A stretch of DNA of 38,491 bases from a bacterium (GTDB lineage: Archaea; Thermoproteota; Bathyarchaeia; 40CM-2-53-6): positions 1 to 38,491 of the forward strand of contig JAJPJY010000153.1 in NCBI GenBank assembly GCA_021323995.1, written 5' to 3'. The position numbers and the translations under genes are program-made. Below, one piece after another: positions 8,105-15,432 of this stretch (the first letter of the stretch is position 1; each line of letters starts with the position of its first letter). The notes below the pieces were generated by a model. The model was not told where the DNA came from, ran no database searches, and saw only the letters and a list, made by a program, of their open reading frames with translations.

Positions 8105-9259
8105 ATGGCTAGAGTAGCGATAGTAGGCGTAGGCCAATCCAAATTCGGAAAAAGAAACGACGCCTCTCTCAGAGAACTTGCTTTCGAGGCTTACAGTAGC
8201 GCACTGGACGATGCAGAGATTGAGTCATCTGTCATCGATGGCTCCGTCGTCTGCTCAGCAACACACTATGACAAGCAACGATCTCCTGCCGGTGTAGTCG
8301 CCGAGTATCTCGGGCTTAACCCTAAGCCAACCTTCAACGTTGAAGCAGCGTGCGCGTCGAGCGCGGTTGGACTGCGAATCGCCTGGTCGCTGGTATCATC
8401 GGGTCTTCACGATGTTATGGCGGTTGTGGGGGTCCAGAAGATGACCGAACTTGCCTCGAAGGAGATACAGGAGCTCATGGGGAGAGCGGGCGATGTGATG
8501 TGGGAGTCGCCTTTCGGCACTACAATGCCTGCCTATTATGCAATGTACGCCACCGCGCATATGGCGCGTTACGGAACGTCCGAGGAGGATTTGGCTAAGG
8601 TAACGGTGAAGAACCGCAAGTATGGGGCGAAGAACCCCAAAGCCATGTTCCAAAAACCGGTCAGTGTCGAAGAGGTTCTCAAATCGCGTCCTGTGGCAAC
8701 ACCGCTCAAGCTCTTCGACTGCTGCGCAAACGCTGACGGCGCGGCCGTCCTGCTGGTCGCTAACGCGCAGAAGGCCAAGAAGATCACCGACAGCCCAGTC
8801 TGGATAGCCGGACTAGGTTTGGCTTCTAGCCCGATGGCCCTTGCAGGACGACGGGGACCGATGACAAGCTTCGAAGTAACAAAGAACGCAGCGAGGTCAG
8901 CCTACGAAATGGCCCGAGTCAAACCTTCAGAAATTGACGTTGCAGAGGTCCACGATTCATTCTCGATCACTGAGCTCTTGAACTACGAGGATCTAGGATT
9001 CGCAAAGCCCGGAAAGGGAGCGAAGCTTCTCAAGGACGGCGACTCTGAGTTAGGGGGCAAGATTCCTGTCAATATTGATGGGGGTCTAATATCCAAGGGT
9101 CACCCGGTTGGGGCGACCGGGGCGTCACAGATCGCTAGCCTGGTCCAGCAGCTCAGAAAAGAGGCGGGTGATGTCCAGGTGGATGGAGCGAAGCTGGGTC
9201 TTGCTCAGAACATTGGTGGAATCGGAATGTATGCCGCGGTCACGATTCTCAGAGCGTGA
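8105..9259 (+). CDS. Acyl-CoA thiolase, SCP2/archaeal type
   Basis: 384 residues from ATG, with a TATA-like TTCTAAGG about 35 bp upstream. Performs thiolytic cleavage (or condensation) of 3-ketoacyl-CoA. The nucleophile is C83 in EAACASSAVG. The catalytic His is H333 in GHPVGATG. The usual second Cys near the C-terminus is replaced: the segment reads QNIGGIG, as is normal in SCP2-type thiolases that pair with DUF35 proteins. The next gene overlaps its stop by 4 nt (GTGA) and encodes that partner. Confidence 0.9.
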   Translation: MARVAIVGVGQSKFGKRNDASLRELAFEAYSSALDDAEIESSVIDGSVVCSATHYDKQRSPAGVVAEYLGLNPKPTFNVEAACASSAVGLRIAWSLVSSGLHDVMAVVGVQKMTELASKEIQELMGRAGDVMWESPFGTTMPAYYAMYATAHMARYGTSEEDLAKVTVKNRKYGAKNPKAMFQKPVSVEEVLKSRPVATPLKLFDCCANADGAAVLLVANAQKAKKITDSPVWIAGLGLASSPMALAGRRGPMTSFEVTKNAARSAYEMARVKPSEIDVAEVHDSFSITELLNYEDLGFAKPGKGAKLLKDGDSELGGKIPVNIDGGLISKGHPVGATGASQIASLVQQLRKEAGDVQVDGAKLGLAQNIGGIGMYAAVTILRA

Positions 9260-9678
9260 TCTGGGTGGGTTTCGAAAAGTTTGGACAGTCGGCGTACATA
9301 TCACAGACGAAAGTTACACCACTGATCTCGTACCTTGAAAAGGGAGTTATTGTTGGAACACGTTGCAAGAAGTGTGGGAAAATGTATTTTCCGCCGCGGG
9401 CGGACTGTGTGGACTGTCGAACGAGCGAGGTTGAGTGGGTCCCCATTGAGGGCAGAGCTAGGCTCATCACGTTTACCGAGGTCTATTTTGGTCCTCCCGC
9501 TTTCGAGCAGTCTACCCCGTATGTCCTCGGACTTGCAGAGTTTGACAACGGGCTGAGGGTGTTTGCTCCTATCAGTCGTAATCTCGACCGCGAGCAGCTG
9601 AAGATGGATCTTGAGCTAGTTTTGAAGCCGAGGCACTCTGGTGAGGGGGTCTTCTACCAGCTGGAGAAGCCTGACTGA
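9256..9678 (+). CDS. DUF35 OB-fold protein, thiolase partner with zinc ribbon
   Basis: 140 residues from GTG 9256, which overlaps the thiolase stop as GTGA. A zinc ribbon (C37-x2-C40 and C51-x2-C54) is followed by an OB-fold domain (about 60-135). In the archaeal mevalonate-pathway complex, a DUF35 protein binds both thiolase and HMG-CoA synthase and forms part of the CoA site. Here no HMG-CoA synthase is adjacent, so it probably stabilises the thiolase in a catabolic role. The first 28 residues are an extra segment; the conserved region begins near SYLEKG. Confidence 0.88.
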   Translation: MIWVGFEKFGQSAYISQTKVTPLISYLEKGVIVGTRCKKCGKMYFPPRADCVDCRTSEVEWVPIEGRARLITFTEVYFGPPAFEQSTPYVLGLAEFDNGLRVFAPISRNLDREQLKMDLELVLKPRHSGEGVFYQLEKPD

Positions 9679-9685
9679 AGAGATT

Positions 9686-11143
9686 CTAGCCAAGGTTTAC
9701 TGAGACGTTCTTTGTTCGAGTGTAGTGCTCCAGGGCCCTGAGTCCGTTTTCATGGCCTATTCCGCTGTCTTTGTAGCCGCCGAAGGGTGTCTGGGGGAAA
9801 GTCACCAGGTACTCGTTTATTGCGACTCCGCCGACTTCGAGTCTAGACGCTACTTCATGAGCCGTCTTCAGATTGTTGGTCCATATGCCGCCGTAGAGTC
9901 CGTATTCAGTATCGTTTGCCATGGCGACAACCTCGTCAGTCGTCTTGAACTTGGTTATGCCGAGTACTGGTCCGAAGATTTCGTCACGGCCCACTCTCAT
10001 GTCTCCGGTTACGTTCTCGAAGATCGTGGGTTCCAGAAAGTTCCCCTTGTCTAACCGTGGATCTTTGGGATTTTTCCCACCGCAGAGCAGTTTTGCTCCT
10101 TCCTCCTGTCCGTCTTTGACGAATCCGAGGATGATTTCCTGTCTGGACTTGGACGCTACTGGACCCATCTCTGAGGACTCTTCAATTCCAGGTCCGATTT
10201 TTATCGCGGCTGTCTTGTCAACGAGTTCTCTGACGAAGCCCTCGTAGACGGACTCGTGTATGAACGCGCGTGATCCTGCCCAGCACATTTGTCCCGCGTT
10301 TGTGAAGATTCCGTCTTTGACTGCTCGGATGGCTTTCGGAATGTCCGCGTCTGGGAAGACGATGTGAGGGTTTTTGCCTCCCAGTTCCATTAATACATGT
10401 GTAACGTTTCGCGCGGCTGCCTCCATAACCTGTTTTCCTGTCTCATCCGATCCGGTGAAGATTATACCATCGACATCCTTGTCGGATACTAAGTGGGAGC
10501 CCACTTCAGCACCGGACCCGGTCACGATGTTCACGACTCCCTTCGGCGCTCCAGCTTTCGTGGCCAGTTCTCCCAGTTTGATCGCAGTCAGTGGTGTAGT
10601 CTCTGAGGGCTTCATCACGACGGTGTTGCCTGCAGCTAGTGCCGGGGCAAGACTGCGCGCCGCCAAAGCAATCGGATAATTCCATGGAACAATGTGGACA
10701 GTAACTCCCAGCGGCTCTCTCAAGGTATAGTCGAACCGTTTTGGCGGGACAGGAACTGTTGCTCCTTCGATCTTGTCGGCAAGTCCAGCGAAATATTCGA
10801 AGGCCCTTGCTGCCCAGGCAACATCGCCCTTTGATTCTCGAAGAGTCTTCCCTTCGTTCAACGTTTCGAGTCTTGCTAGCTCGTCCGAGTTTTCCCTGAC
10901 GAGACCTGTGAGTTTAGTCAGAATGCGTCCCCGTTTGGCGGGGTCCATGTCGCGCCACTCTGGCGAGTGGAACGCAGCCTTCGCCGCGTCAACGGCGGCC
11001 CTAGCATCCTGCTTGGTCCCGCGAGGCACTTCGGCGATTATCTGGTTGTTCGACGGGTCGAGTATGGAGGTGGCCAATCCATTGGCGCTGTCCTTCCACT
11101 CCCCGCCAACAAGCATCTTGAATCGTTGGAGCTGAACTGTCAA
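9686..11143 (-). CDS. NAD(P)-dependent aldehyde dehydrogenase
   Basis: 485 residues from TTG 11143; an ATG at 11116 (MLVGGEW) is the alternative. The TTG is preferred because the TATA box at 11171-11177 predicts transcription starting near 11148. Oxidises an aldehyde to an acid. Catalytic set visible: N155 (PWNYP), K178 (MKPSE), E253 (MELGGKNP) and C287 (GQMCWAG). It resembles betaine/aminobutyraldehyde-type dehydrogenases but substrate cannot be fixed. It converges on the DUF35 gene with a 7-nt gap and has its own promoter with an operator-like palindrome. Confidence 0.92.
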   Translation of the reverse strand: MTVQLQRFKMLVGGEWKDSANGLATSILDPSNNQIIAEVPRGTKQDARAAVDAAKAAFHSPEWRDMDPAKRGRILTKLTGLVRENSDELARLETLNEGKTLRESKGDVAWAARAFEYFAGLADKIEGATVPVPPKRFDYTLREPLGVTVHIVPWNYPIALAARSLAPALAAGNTVVMKPSETTPLTAIKLGELATKAGAPKGVVNIVTGSGAEVGSHLVSDKDVDGIIFTGSDETGKQVMEAAARNVTHVLMELGGKNPHIVFPDADIPKAIRAVKDGIFTNAGQMCWAGSRAFIHESVYEGFVRELVDKTAAIKIGPGIEESSEMGPVASKSRQEIILGFVKDGQEEGAKLLCGGKNPKDPRLDKGNFLEPTIFENVTGDMRVGRDEIFGPVLGITKFKTTDEVVAMANDTEYGLYGGIWTNNLKTAHEVASRLEVGGVAINEYLVTFPQTPFGGYKDSGIGHENGLRALEHYTRTKNVSVNLG

Positions 11144-11147
11144 AGTC

Positions 11148-11160
11148 GGCCAAAGTGGCC
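11148..11160. promoter_or_regulatory. Operator-like palindrome in the aldehyde dehydrogenase promoter
   Basis: GGCCA-AAG-TGGCC is a perfect 5-bp inverted repeat that overlaps the predicted transcription start and ends 5 bp before the TTG start. The flanks AGT and ACT partly extend it. A protein bound here would sit between the TATA box and the coding sequence, a standard repressor position in archaea. Confidence 0.5.
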
Positions 11161-11170
11161 ACTAATCTGG

Positions 11171-11177
11171 TATAAAG
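11171..11177 (-). promoter_or_regulatory. TATA box of the aldehyde dehydrogenase gene
   Basis: Read on the minus strand the sequence is CTTTATACC. Its centre lies about 26 bp before 11148, giving a nearly leaderless transcript from the TTG at 11143. The rest of 11178-11450 shows no convincing gene; a 68-codon plus-strand frame at 11295-11501 has an unnatural composition. Confidence 0.6.
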
Positions 11178-11662
11178 GGGGAATCGTGCTTGAAATCGCG
11201 AAAGCTGTTGAGATCCATTCGGGCTCCCTCCTAGGGTCGCCGATGTGGGCGTTTCTTCGATCCATTAAGGGCTAATAAACGAAAATCGCTCAGAATGAGC
11301 CCCGATCCGGAGTCCGTCGGTGACAAGTCACCTTTTTGGGGGTTTAATCGGGCTTTACTCGCACTTTCCGAAGTGGAAGATCAGCCCATTCCGAGCCCGG
11401 ATCATGCAGACCCGCCAAGAAAGCAGGTTACCAGCAAATTCTTCTTTCGAAAAATTTATGGTTGCAGTCGATCCCCGCGACACAAAACTGCCTCTCGATG
11501 AGACGCGTCAGGGGACGACTTGACTCAATTGAGCTCGGGGAGTTCGCGATTCACGGAAATTCATGGGTTAAGCTGGTTGTAACTAGTGAAACAGGGCTTG
11601 CGGTTTCGCGAGCTTCTAAGCCTGCAACATTGGTAGACGGCCAAGTCGAGGCTAGGCGCGCC

Positions 11663-12721
11663 GTGAAAGCAAGAGCCCCAATCATACTCCTAACCTTACT
11701 CGCCTCGTTCGTAGTCCCCATTATGATCGGAAACGTGAATGCGGCAAGCTGCCCACCAGGAAATTGTCAAGCCTCGGTAAACTCGAACGTTCCGTCCGGC
11801 GATGGGACCATCTGGGTCGAAGTAGACAATAACACGAGCAATGAGGTTCCCCTCCCTCAAACATTCAACTTTGCGTATAACACTACTCACACTATCACAG
11901 TCCTCAACACCACCTCCTTCACAGGTCCCTCGACAGGCGGACATTATGTCTGGAAGGACTGGGCGAACTATTATGGAACATCCGTGTGTCCAGGCAATCA
12001 GTGCGTCTGGACAACGACCCCGATGCTCAGAATCTCGGCCGGCGGACCGAACGGAATCATATACAACTACACAGGCACAGTCGGCTTTACTGCCGTATTC
12101 GATAAGCAGTACCAGGCAACGCTCTCGTTCAGCGACATCAACGGCAACCCGCTAAACCCAGCACCCGCATCGCTGACACTTCAACCACAAGGAAGCACTA
12201 CGACCACGACAATCACTAGTTACACCGGATACATGTCAGCAAACTTGTACACGGTCACGTTAGCCCACTGGGAGGGCACCGACCTTGTGCCCACGACAAT
12301 AACCGAAACAATAGACCTTACAAATGGACCCGCGACAGCCACGATCTCACTCAAGGCGTACCCGGCTACAATTCAGATCGTCGACAACAACAATAACCCT
12401 GTGCCAAGCGCAAGCGTCACAATCACCTTTGTCAACTCTACCAGCCAAACCTACTTCAGCAACAGCAAAGGCACGGTCAATCTCGGAGACATACCAGGCG
12501 GATCGTTCGGAGCAACGGTCCATTATCAGAACCAGGCGTATGGACCCTACAGCCTCACTGCTATCAACAATCCAATCAACACTATCGGCGTCAACGCTGG
12601 CTCCACACCGACCACAACAACCACGGCTATTGTACTCTTGGCAATCTTTGGAATAGCGTTCTTTCTTATCCTTCTCGCGATTAAAGTGAGAAGACCTCCA
12701 GGCCCGCCCAGGATATCGTAA
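11663..12721 (+). CDS. Exported protein with Ig/carboxypeptidase-regulatory-like domain and C-terminal anchor
   Basis: About 352 residues from GTG 11663. The frame is open upstream to 11462, with an ATG at 11498, but the stretch starting V-K-A-R-A-P-I-I-L-L is a clean signal peptide (cleavage after NVNA), so 11663 is preferred. The mature protein is rich in Thr, Asn and Ser. Its second half has a repeat-like beta domain (ATIQIVDNNNNPVPSASVTI), typical of carboxypeptidase-regulatory/Ig-like surface modules. A transmembrane helix (about the last 35 residues) and a basic tail anchor it. A cell-surface role is inferred. A TATA-like AAAATTTA near 11450 would leave a long leader for this start, so the start remains open. 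Confidence 0.65.
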   Translation: MKARAPIILLTLLASFVVPIMIGNVNAASCPPGNCQASVNSNVPSGDGTIWVEVDNNTSNEVPLPQTFNFAYNTTHTITVLNTTSFTGPSTGGHYVWKDWANYYGTSVCPGNQCVWTTTPMLRISAGGPNGIIYNYTGTVGFTAVFDKQYQATLSFSDINGNPLNPAPASLTLQPQGSTTTTTITSYTGYMSANLYTVTLAHWEGTDLVPTTITETIDLTNGPATATISLKAYPATIQIVDNNNNPVPSASVTITFVNSTSQTYFSNSKGTVNLGDIPGGSFGATVHYQNQAYGPYSLTAINNPINTIGVNAGSTPTTTTTAIVLLAIFGIAFFLILLAIKVRRPPGPPRIS

Positions 12722-12763
12722 CACAGGCCGAGTCTCTGTTCTCAGACAGTCTTGTGAATAACG

Positions 12764-12770
12764 CTTATAC
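12764..12770 (+). promoter_or_regulatory. TATA box of a leaderless small gene
   Basis: CTTATAC has its centre 26 bp before the A of the ATG at 12793, exactly the spacing expected for a leaderless archaeal transcript. Confidence 0.55.
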
Positions 12771-12792
12771 TTACAATCGCCGAAATTCCTCT

Positions 12793-12927
12793 ATGCCGTC
12801 AAACGAGAAAAACAGACCAAAGCTTTCCGAGGACGACTTCGAAGATATCAGCGTCGTCAAGAACCTTCTCGAAGTGCAATCTCGTTTGAGAAAGAGTACC
12901 GACTCGATCGAGAATCTCGCACACTAG
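12793..12927 (+). CDS. 44-residue charged protein, leaderless
   Basis: A short ORF from ATG 12793 to TAG 12927. It begins MPSNEKNRPKLSEDDFED and continues as a charged helix with regular hydrophobic spacing (VVKNLLEVQSRL), ending SIENLAH. The composition is protein-like (Lys, Glu, Asp-rich) and the TATA box is ideally placed. No family is recognised. The amphipathic helix suggests binding to a partner protein. It lies between an exported protein and a KaiC-like ATPase. Confidence 0.55.
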   Translation: MPSNEKNRPKLSEDDFEDISVVKNLLEVQSRLRKSTDSIENLAH

Positions 12928-13308
12928 CGCGATTCTGCCTTCAATGTCCTCGAATTGACATGACCTCAAGTACAAGACTGTTCTTCTAGAAATTCCAGCC
13001 TACCTCTCCTGACACTTCTCAAACTCCCTCGTCATGATTAACTTCGAAGTCGTCTCATGATTTTTCCAGCTACTCTCCTGGAGTGGTCACGAGGCGTAGC
13101 AGATAGAGACAACCAGTACCGCTTCCGCTTTTAGAGGCGGCTCTCGATCCGTTGCAAGCGGACAAGACGCGTGAGCCTTCCTCAATCATGGTATTCTTTC
13201 AAGAAGTCAATGCCGGTTACAATTCACATTCATACCGCCCGCCCTGTCATCGATCATTGTTGTTCGACAGGGTCAGCACTACGATCCAAGGCCGAACGTG
13301 GTTGAAGA
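12928..13308. other. Gene-free stretch with one inverted repeat
   Basis: No convincing ORF or RNA gene is seen in 381 bp. CCCTGTC (13242-13248) and GACAGGG (13266-13272) form a perfect 7-bp inverted repeat with a 17-nt spacer, 36 bp before the KaiC-like gene. It may be an operator or an RNA hairpin in the leader. Confidence 0.45.
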
Positions 13309-14070
13309 ATGGAGAATACAACTAGCCCTTTCCGAGAGTTCTACGCGCTCTTCGGCGGAAGCCTACCAGACGCGTCTTCCATTCTAATATCAGGCGATCC
13401 GGGTAGTGGAAAGACCACACTGGCCCAGCAAATTCTATACGACGAACTCTCAAGATCAAAGCCTTGCATCATAATCACCTATGACACATTTCCATCCAAT
13501 ATTATCGAGAGAATGAACGAATTCGGATGGGACCCGAAAAAGTATCAGCTGATGAATAAGCTCGACATTATCGACTGCTACTCCTCGACAGCAGGCATCA
13601 CCGAAGGAGTTGTGCCCCAACCCTTTGACCTGACCAACGTAAGCATATACCTCTCAACCATCATGGAAAAACTCGGAAACCAGCAAATAACAATCGTCCT
13701 CGACTCTCTGATACCCATATTCAGCGAGACTGAGAGCAAGCACGCAATAAGCTTCATTCAAAGCATTGCAGGAAAGGTCAAGAAAGCCGGGGGAAAACTC
13801 ATCATCACACTCTCTTCTGGAAGCGTACACCCCGAGCTCTTCCACAAGGTCGAGAGTCTCGTGGACGGAGTCGTCGAACTGAGGATGGTCGAAGAGGGAC
13901 AAATGCTCCGAAGATACCTACTCGTCCGAAAAATGGACCGCCGACACATTACTCCACGCCTCGTCCAGTTTGACATTATTGGCGGCAGAGGCATACAGCT
14001 CAAACTCTCAAGACTTGGATTCCTCTGGCGAAGAGGAGGAATCGAGCACTCATCGATTGCAAGGAACTAG
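13309..14070 (+). CDS. KaiC/RadA-superfamily ATPase
   Basis: 253 residues from ATG. It is a single RecA-like domain with Walker A GDPGSGKTT (about 29-37), Walker B ITIVLDSL (about 126-133) and a typical C-terminal strand region. Archaeal single-domain KaiC-like proteins act in signalling or in archaellum regulation (FlaH/ArlH type). No archaellum genes are nearby, and the protein lacks the zinc finger of RadA paralogue Sms. Function is therefore unassigned. It is the last host gene before the integrated element. Confidence 0.8.
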   Translation: MENTTSPFREFYALFGGSLPDASSILISGDPGSGKTTLAQQILYDELSRSKPCIIITYDTFPSNIIERMNEFGWDPKKYQLMNKLDIIDCYSSTAGITEGVVPQPFDLTNVSIYLSTIMEKLGNQQITIVLDSLIPIFSETESKHAISFIQSIAGKVKKAGGKLIITLSSGSVHPELFHKVESLVDGVVELRMVEEGQMLRRYLLVRKMDRRHITPRLVQFDIIGGRGIQLKLSRLGFLWRRGGIEHSSIARN

Positions 14071-14164
14071 AGAATCCTGAGCGTATCGCGGGCAAGAGGT
14101 CTCTCCATCGAATCCTCCATTCGCGAAACGCTGGACAGACCACAAACCGAGCGAAATACTGAAG

Positions 14165-14183
14165 CCCATATCTATATGTCGCC
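14165..14183. repeat. Left attachment-site-like repeat of the integrated element
   Basis: CCCATATCTATATGTCGCC matches the right copy (19663-19681, CCCATATCTATTTATCTCC) at 16 of 19 positions, with the first 11 identical. It lies just beyond the stop of the leftmost element gene (14211). Confidence 0.55.
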
Positions 14184-14210
14184 CAGTTACTTAGGCATAT
14201 CTGAAATCTG

Positions 14211-14411
14211 TCAGCCGCCGCGCACGGCTCTGAAGAACTTGCTGACGGCATCCAACATCGTGTTGAAGGAAGTAGGGTCAGCAACATACCAGACGGTCAA
14301 GAAACCAGCGAAGATTAGAAGAGGTCCGAAGAGGTAGATTGTGTGGTTAGCGGTTCGCTTTCCAGCCCTAATCGCTCCTTTGATGGGGCTGGTCCTTCTT
14401 CTTCGACCCAC
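14211..14411 (-). CDS. Small single-helix membrane protein with basic N-terminus
   Basis: 66 residues from GTG 14411. It has a strongly basic start (GRRRRTSPIKGAIRAGKR), one transmembrane helix (about 24-43, ending TVWYVAD) and an amphipathic C-terminal helix ending KFFRAVRGG. No family is recognised. It is the last gene of the element's minus-strand series, 92 nt after the TatA-like gene. Small basic membrane proteins of this type are common in archaeal virus particles, but that role is inference. Confidence 0.6.
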   Translation of the reverse strand: MGRRRRTSPIKGAIRAGKRTANHTIYLFGPLLIFAGFLTVWYVADPTSFNTMLDAVSKFFRAVRGG

Positions 14412-14503
14412 GGCGTGCTCTCAAAGAGGACTCATTCGAAGAATATAAGAATTGATGAAACTGATGCGGGAAGAAACAGTGCCCGCGTTGGATTGTTGAA
14501 GAA

Positions 14504-14665
14504 CTACTCCTTTGTCGCTGTCTCGGAAGTGCCTGACTCTGCGTCTTTCATAGCCCTCTTCGCTTCACCGATTGTCTTAGCCCAACCGATGACTTTGCCT
14601 CTGCCAAAGAAGAATACTGCTCCGACGAGAGCCGCCACAATAGCGACTTCGATTCCACTAATCAG
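14504..14665 (-). CDS. TatA-like protein, apparent CTG start
   Basis: 53 residues if read from CTG 14663-14665; no ATG, GTG or TTG occurs at a sensible position upstream in frame. The protein has a short N-terminus with Glu (GIEVA), a transmembrane helix (VAIVAALVGAVFF), an F-G hinge (FFFGRGKVIGW) and an amphipathic helix (AKTIGEAKRAMKDA). This is the TatA/TatB layout: membrane helix, FG hinge, amphipathic helix with a GEA-like core, then a charged tail. TatA oligomerises to pass folded twin-arginine substrates. The start overlaps the upstream stop as CTGA, like the ATGA/TTGA overlaps elsewhere in the element. A fortuitous resemblance of a small virion protein to TatA is the alternative. Confidence 0.6.
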   Translation of the reverse strand: MISGIEVAIVAALVGAVFFFGRGKVIGWAKTIGEAKRAMKDAESGTSETATKE

Positions 14666-14886
14666 TTCTGTTTCACCGCCTCTGCAACCTTTGACTTCTC
14701 TACGAGTTTGCGAGCTTCCTCCAGTTTAGCCGCTTCCTGTTGCTCCTTCTGACGAGCTTGAGCGTAATAGACAATCACGCCGTCAAGACCCCAGTAGATG
14801 TCAGAAGCGTTCTTCTCCAGAATAGAGACTCTCCGCTGTATAGCGATGACCTCGTTCATCATCTTCTCGATTTCTGTTTGTTCCAT
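14662..14886 (-). CDS. Coiled-coil protein with a central hydrophobic segment
   Basis: 74 residues from ATG 14886. Residues 1-28 form a coiled coil (heptads in IEKMMNEVIAIQRRVSILEK). A short aromatic patch follows (IYWGLDGVIVYYAQA), then a long charged helix rich in Glu, Lys and Ala. A GGTGA Shine-Dalgarno-like sequence lies about 10 nt upstream. It overlaps the TatA-like gene by 4 nt. Function unknown; a structural role is possible. Confidence 0.7.
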   Translation of the reverse strand: MEQTEIEKMMNEVIAIQRRVSILEKNASDIYWGLDGVIVYYAQARQKEQQEAAKLEEARKLVEKSKVAEAVKQN

Positions 14887-15002
14887 TGTGTTTGTTCACC
14901 CCGCGAACGGGAGTCGGATGTGCGAGGAGGAAACATCGCCCCGCAGTTGGGAGTTTGCTCGCTCTTGACCCAGAGCGAAGGGTTAGGACTCAGTGGGTTG
15001 AA

Positions 15003-15188
15003 TTAACCCAGAAGTCCGTGCTTCCGCATTGCACCCAGAAGTACCAGGATGAGCAAAGCCGCTCCTGTTACTGCCGTAGCGGTGAAAGCCGCCTGAATCT
15101 GAGTATTTGCGAAAACGTTACCGATTATGCCTATGACCAGTAGGACCACAGCAAAACCGATGACTTCTTTCGAATATCCGTCAGCCAT
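15003..15188 (-). CDS. Two-helix membrane protein, capsid-like
   Basis: 61 residues from ATG 15188, preceded by GGAGGT about 10 nt upstream, the best Shine-Dalgarno sequence in the window. The protein is almost entirely two hydrophobic helices (about 9-27 and 32-55) split by a short polar turn (ANTQIQ), with a short polar start and basic end (RKHGLLG). This matches the design of major capsid proteins in spindle-shaped archaeal viruses, and also that of some holin-like or plasmid membrane proteins. The frame is open upstream to 15350 but that part overlaps the previous gene. Overlap with the upstream gene is 8 nt. Confidence 0.65.
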   Translation of the reverse strand: MADGYSKEVIGFAVVLLVIGIIGNVFANTQIQAAFTATAVTGAALLILVLLGAMRKHGLLG

Positions 15189-15432
15189 TATTTGTTTCGA
15201 CCTCCGCGGGTTTCGGTTTGCCCGCCGTACCGCTCGGCAACCGCGAGTTTGAACTCTTGGTTGTGGCTTCTCCAGTCTGGAGATGAGTTCCAACGACGTA
15301 ATACTCGAACACGCGTTCCAGAGCCTCGTCTGGGTGTTCAAGTCCTTCATTTTCCATAACCAACTTCACCATGTGCCAGAGCCTCGGATTCCAGGCAAGT
15401 TGTCGCCAGTAGAGTTTCTTGTCAGCAGTCAA
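15181..15432 (-). CDS. Element protein of unknown function, helical with disordered tail
   Basis: 83 residues from TTG 15432, overlapping the preceding stop as TTGA. The N-terminal 50 residues are helical with many aromatics (LYWRQLAWNPRLWHMVKLV, then an acidic helix ending VFEYYV). The tail is Ser/Thr/Pro-rich. No family is recognised. The host-like arrangement of short helices could fit a DNA- or protein-binding role. Confidence 0.6.
   Translation of the reverse strand: MTADKKLYWRQLAWNPRLWHMVKLVMENEGLEHPDEALERVFEYYVVGTHLQTGEATTKSSNSRLPSGTAGKPKPAEVETNNG

Noticed and set aside
11295-11501. 68-codon plus-strand frame
   Set aside because: TATA-like sequence upstream is poorly spaced and the product looks unnatural.
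14343-14729. 128-codon plus-strand frame
   Set aside because: It is the antisense of the TatA-like gene and its neighbours, which have better motifs, overlaps and composition.
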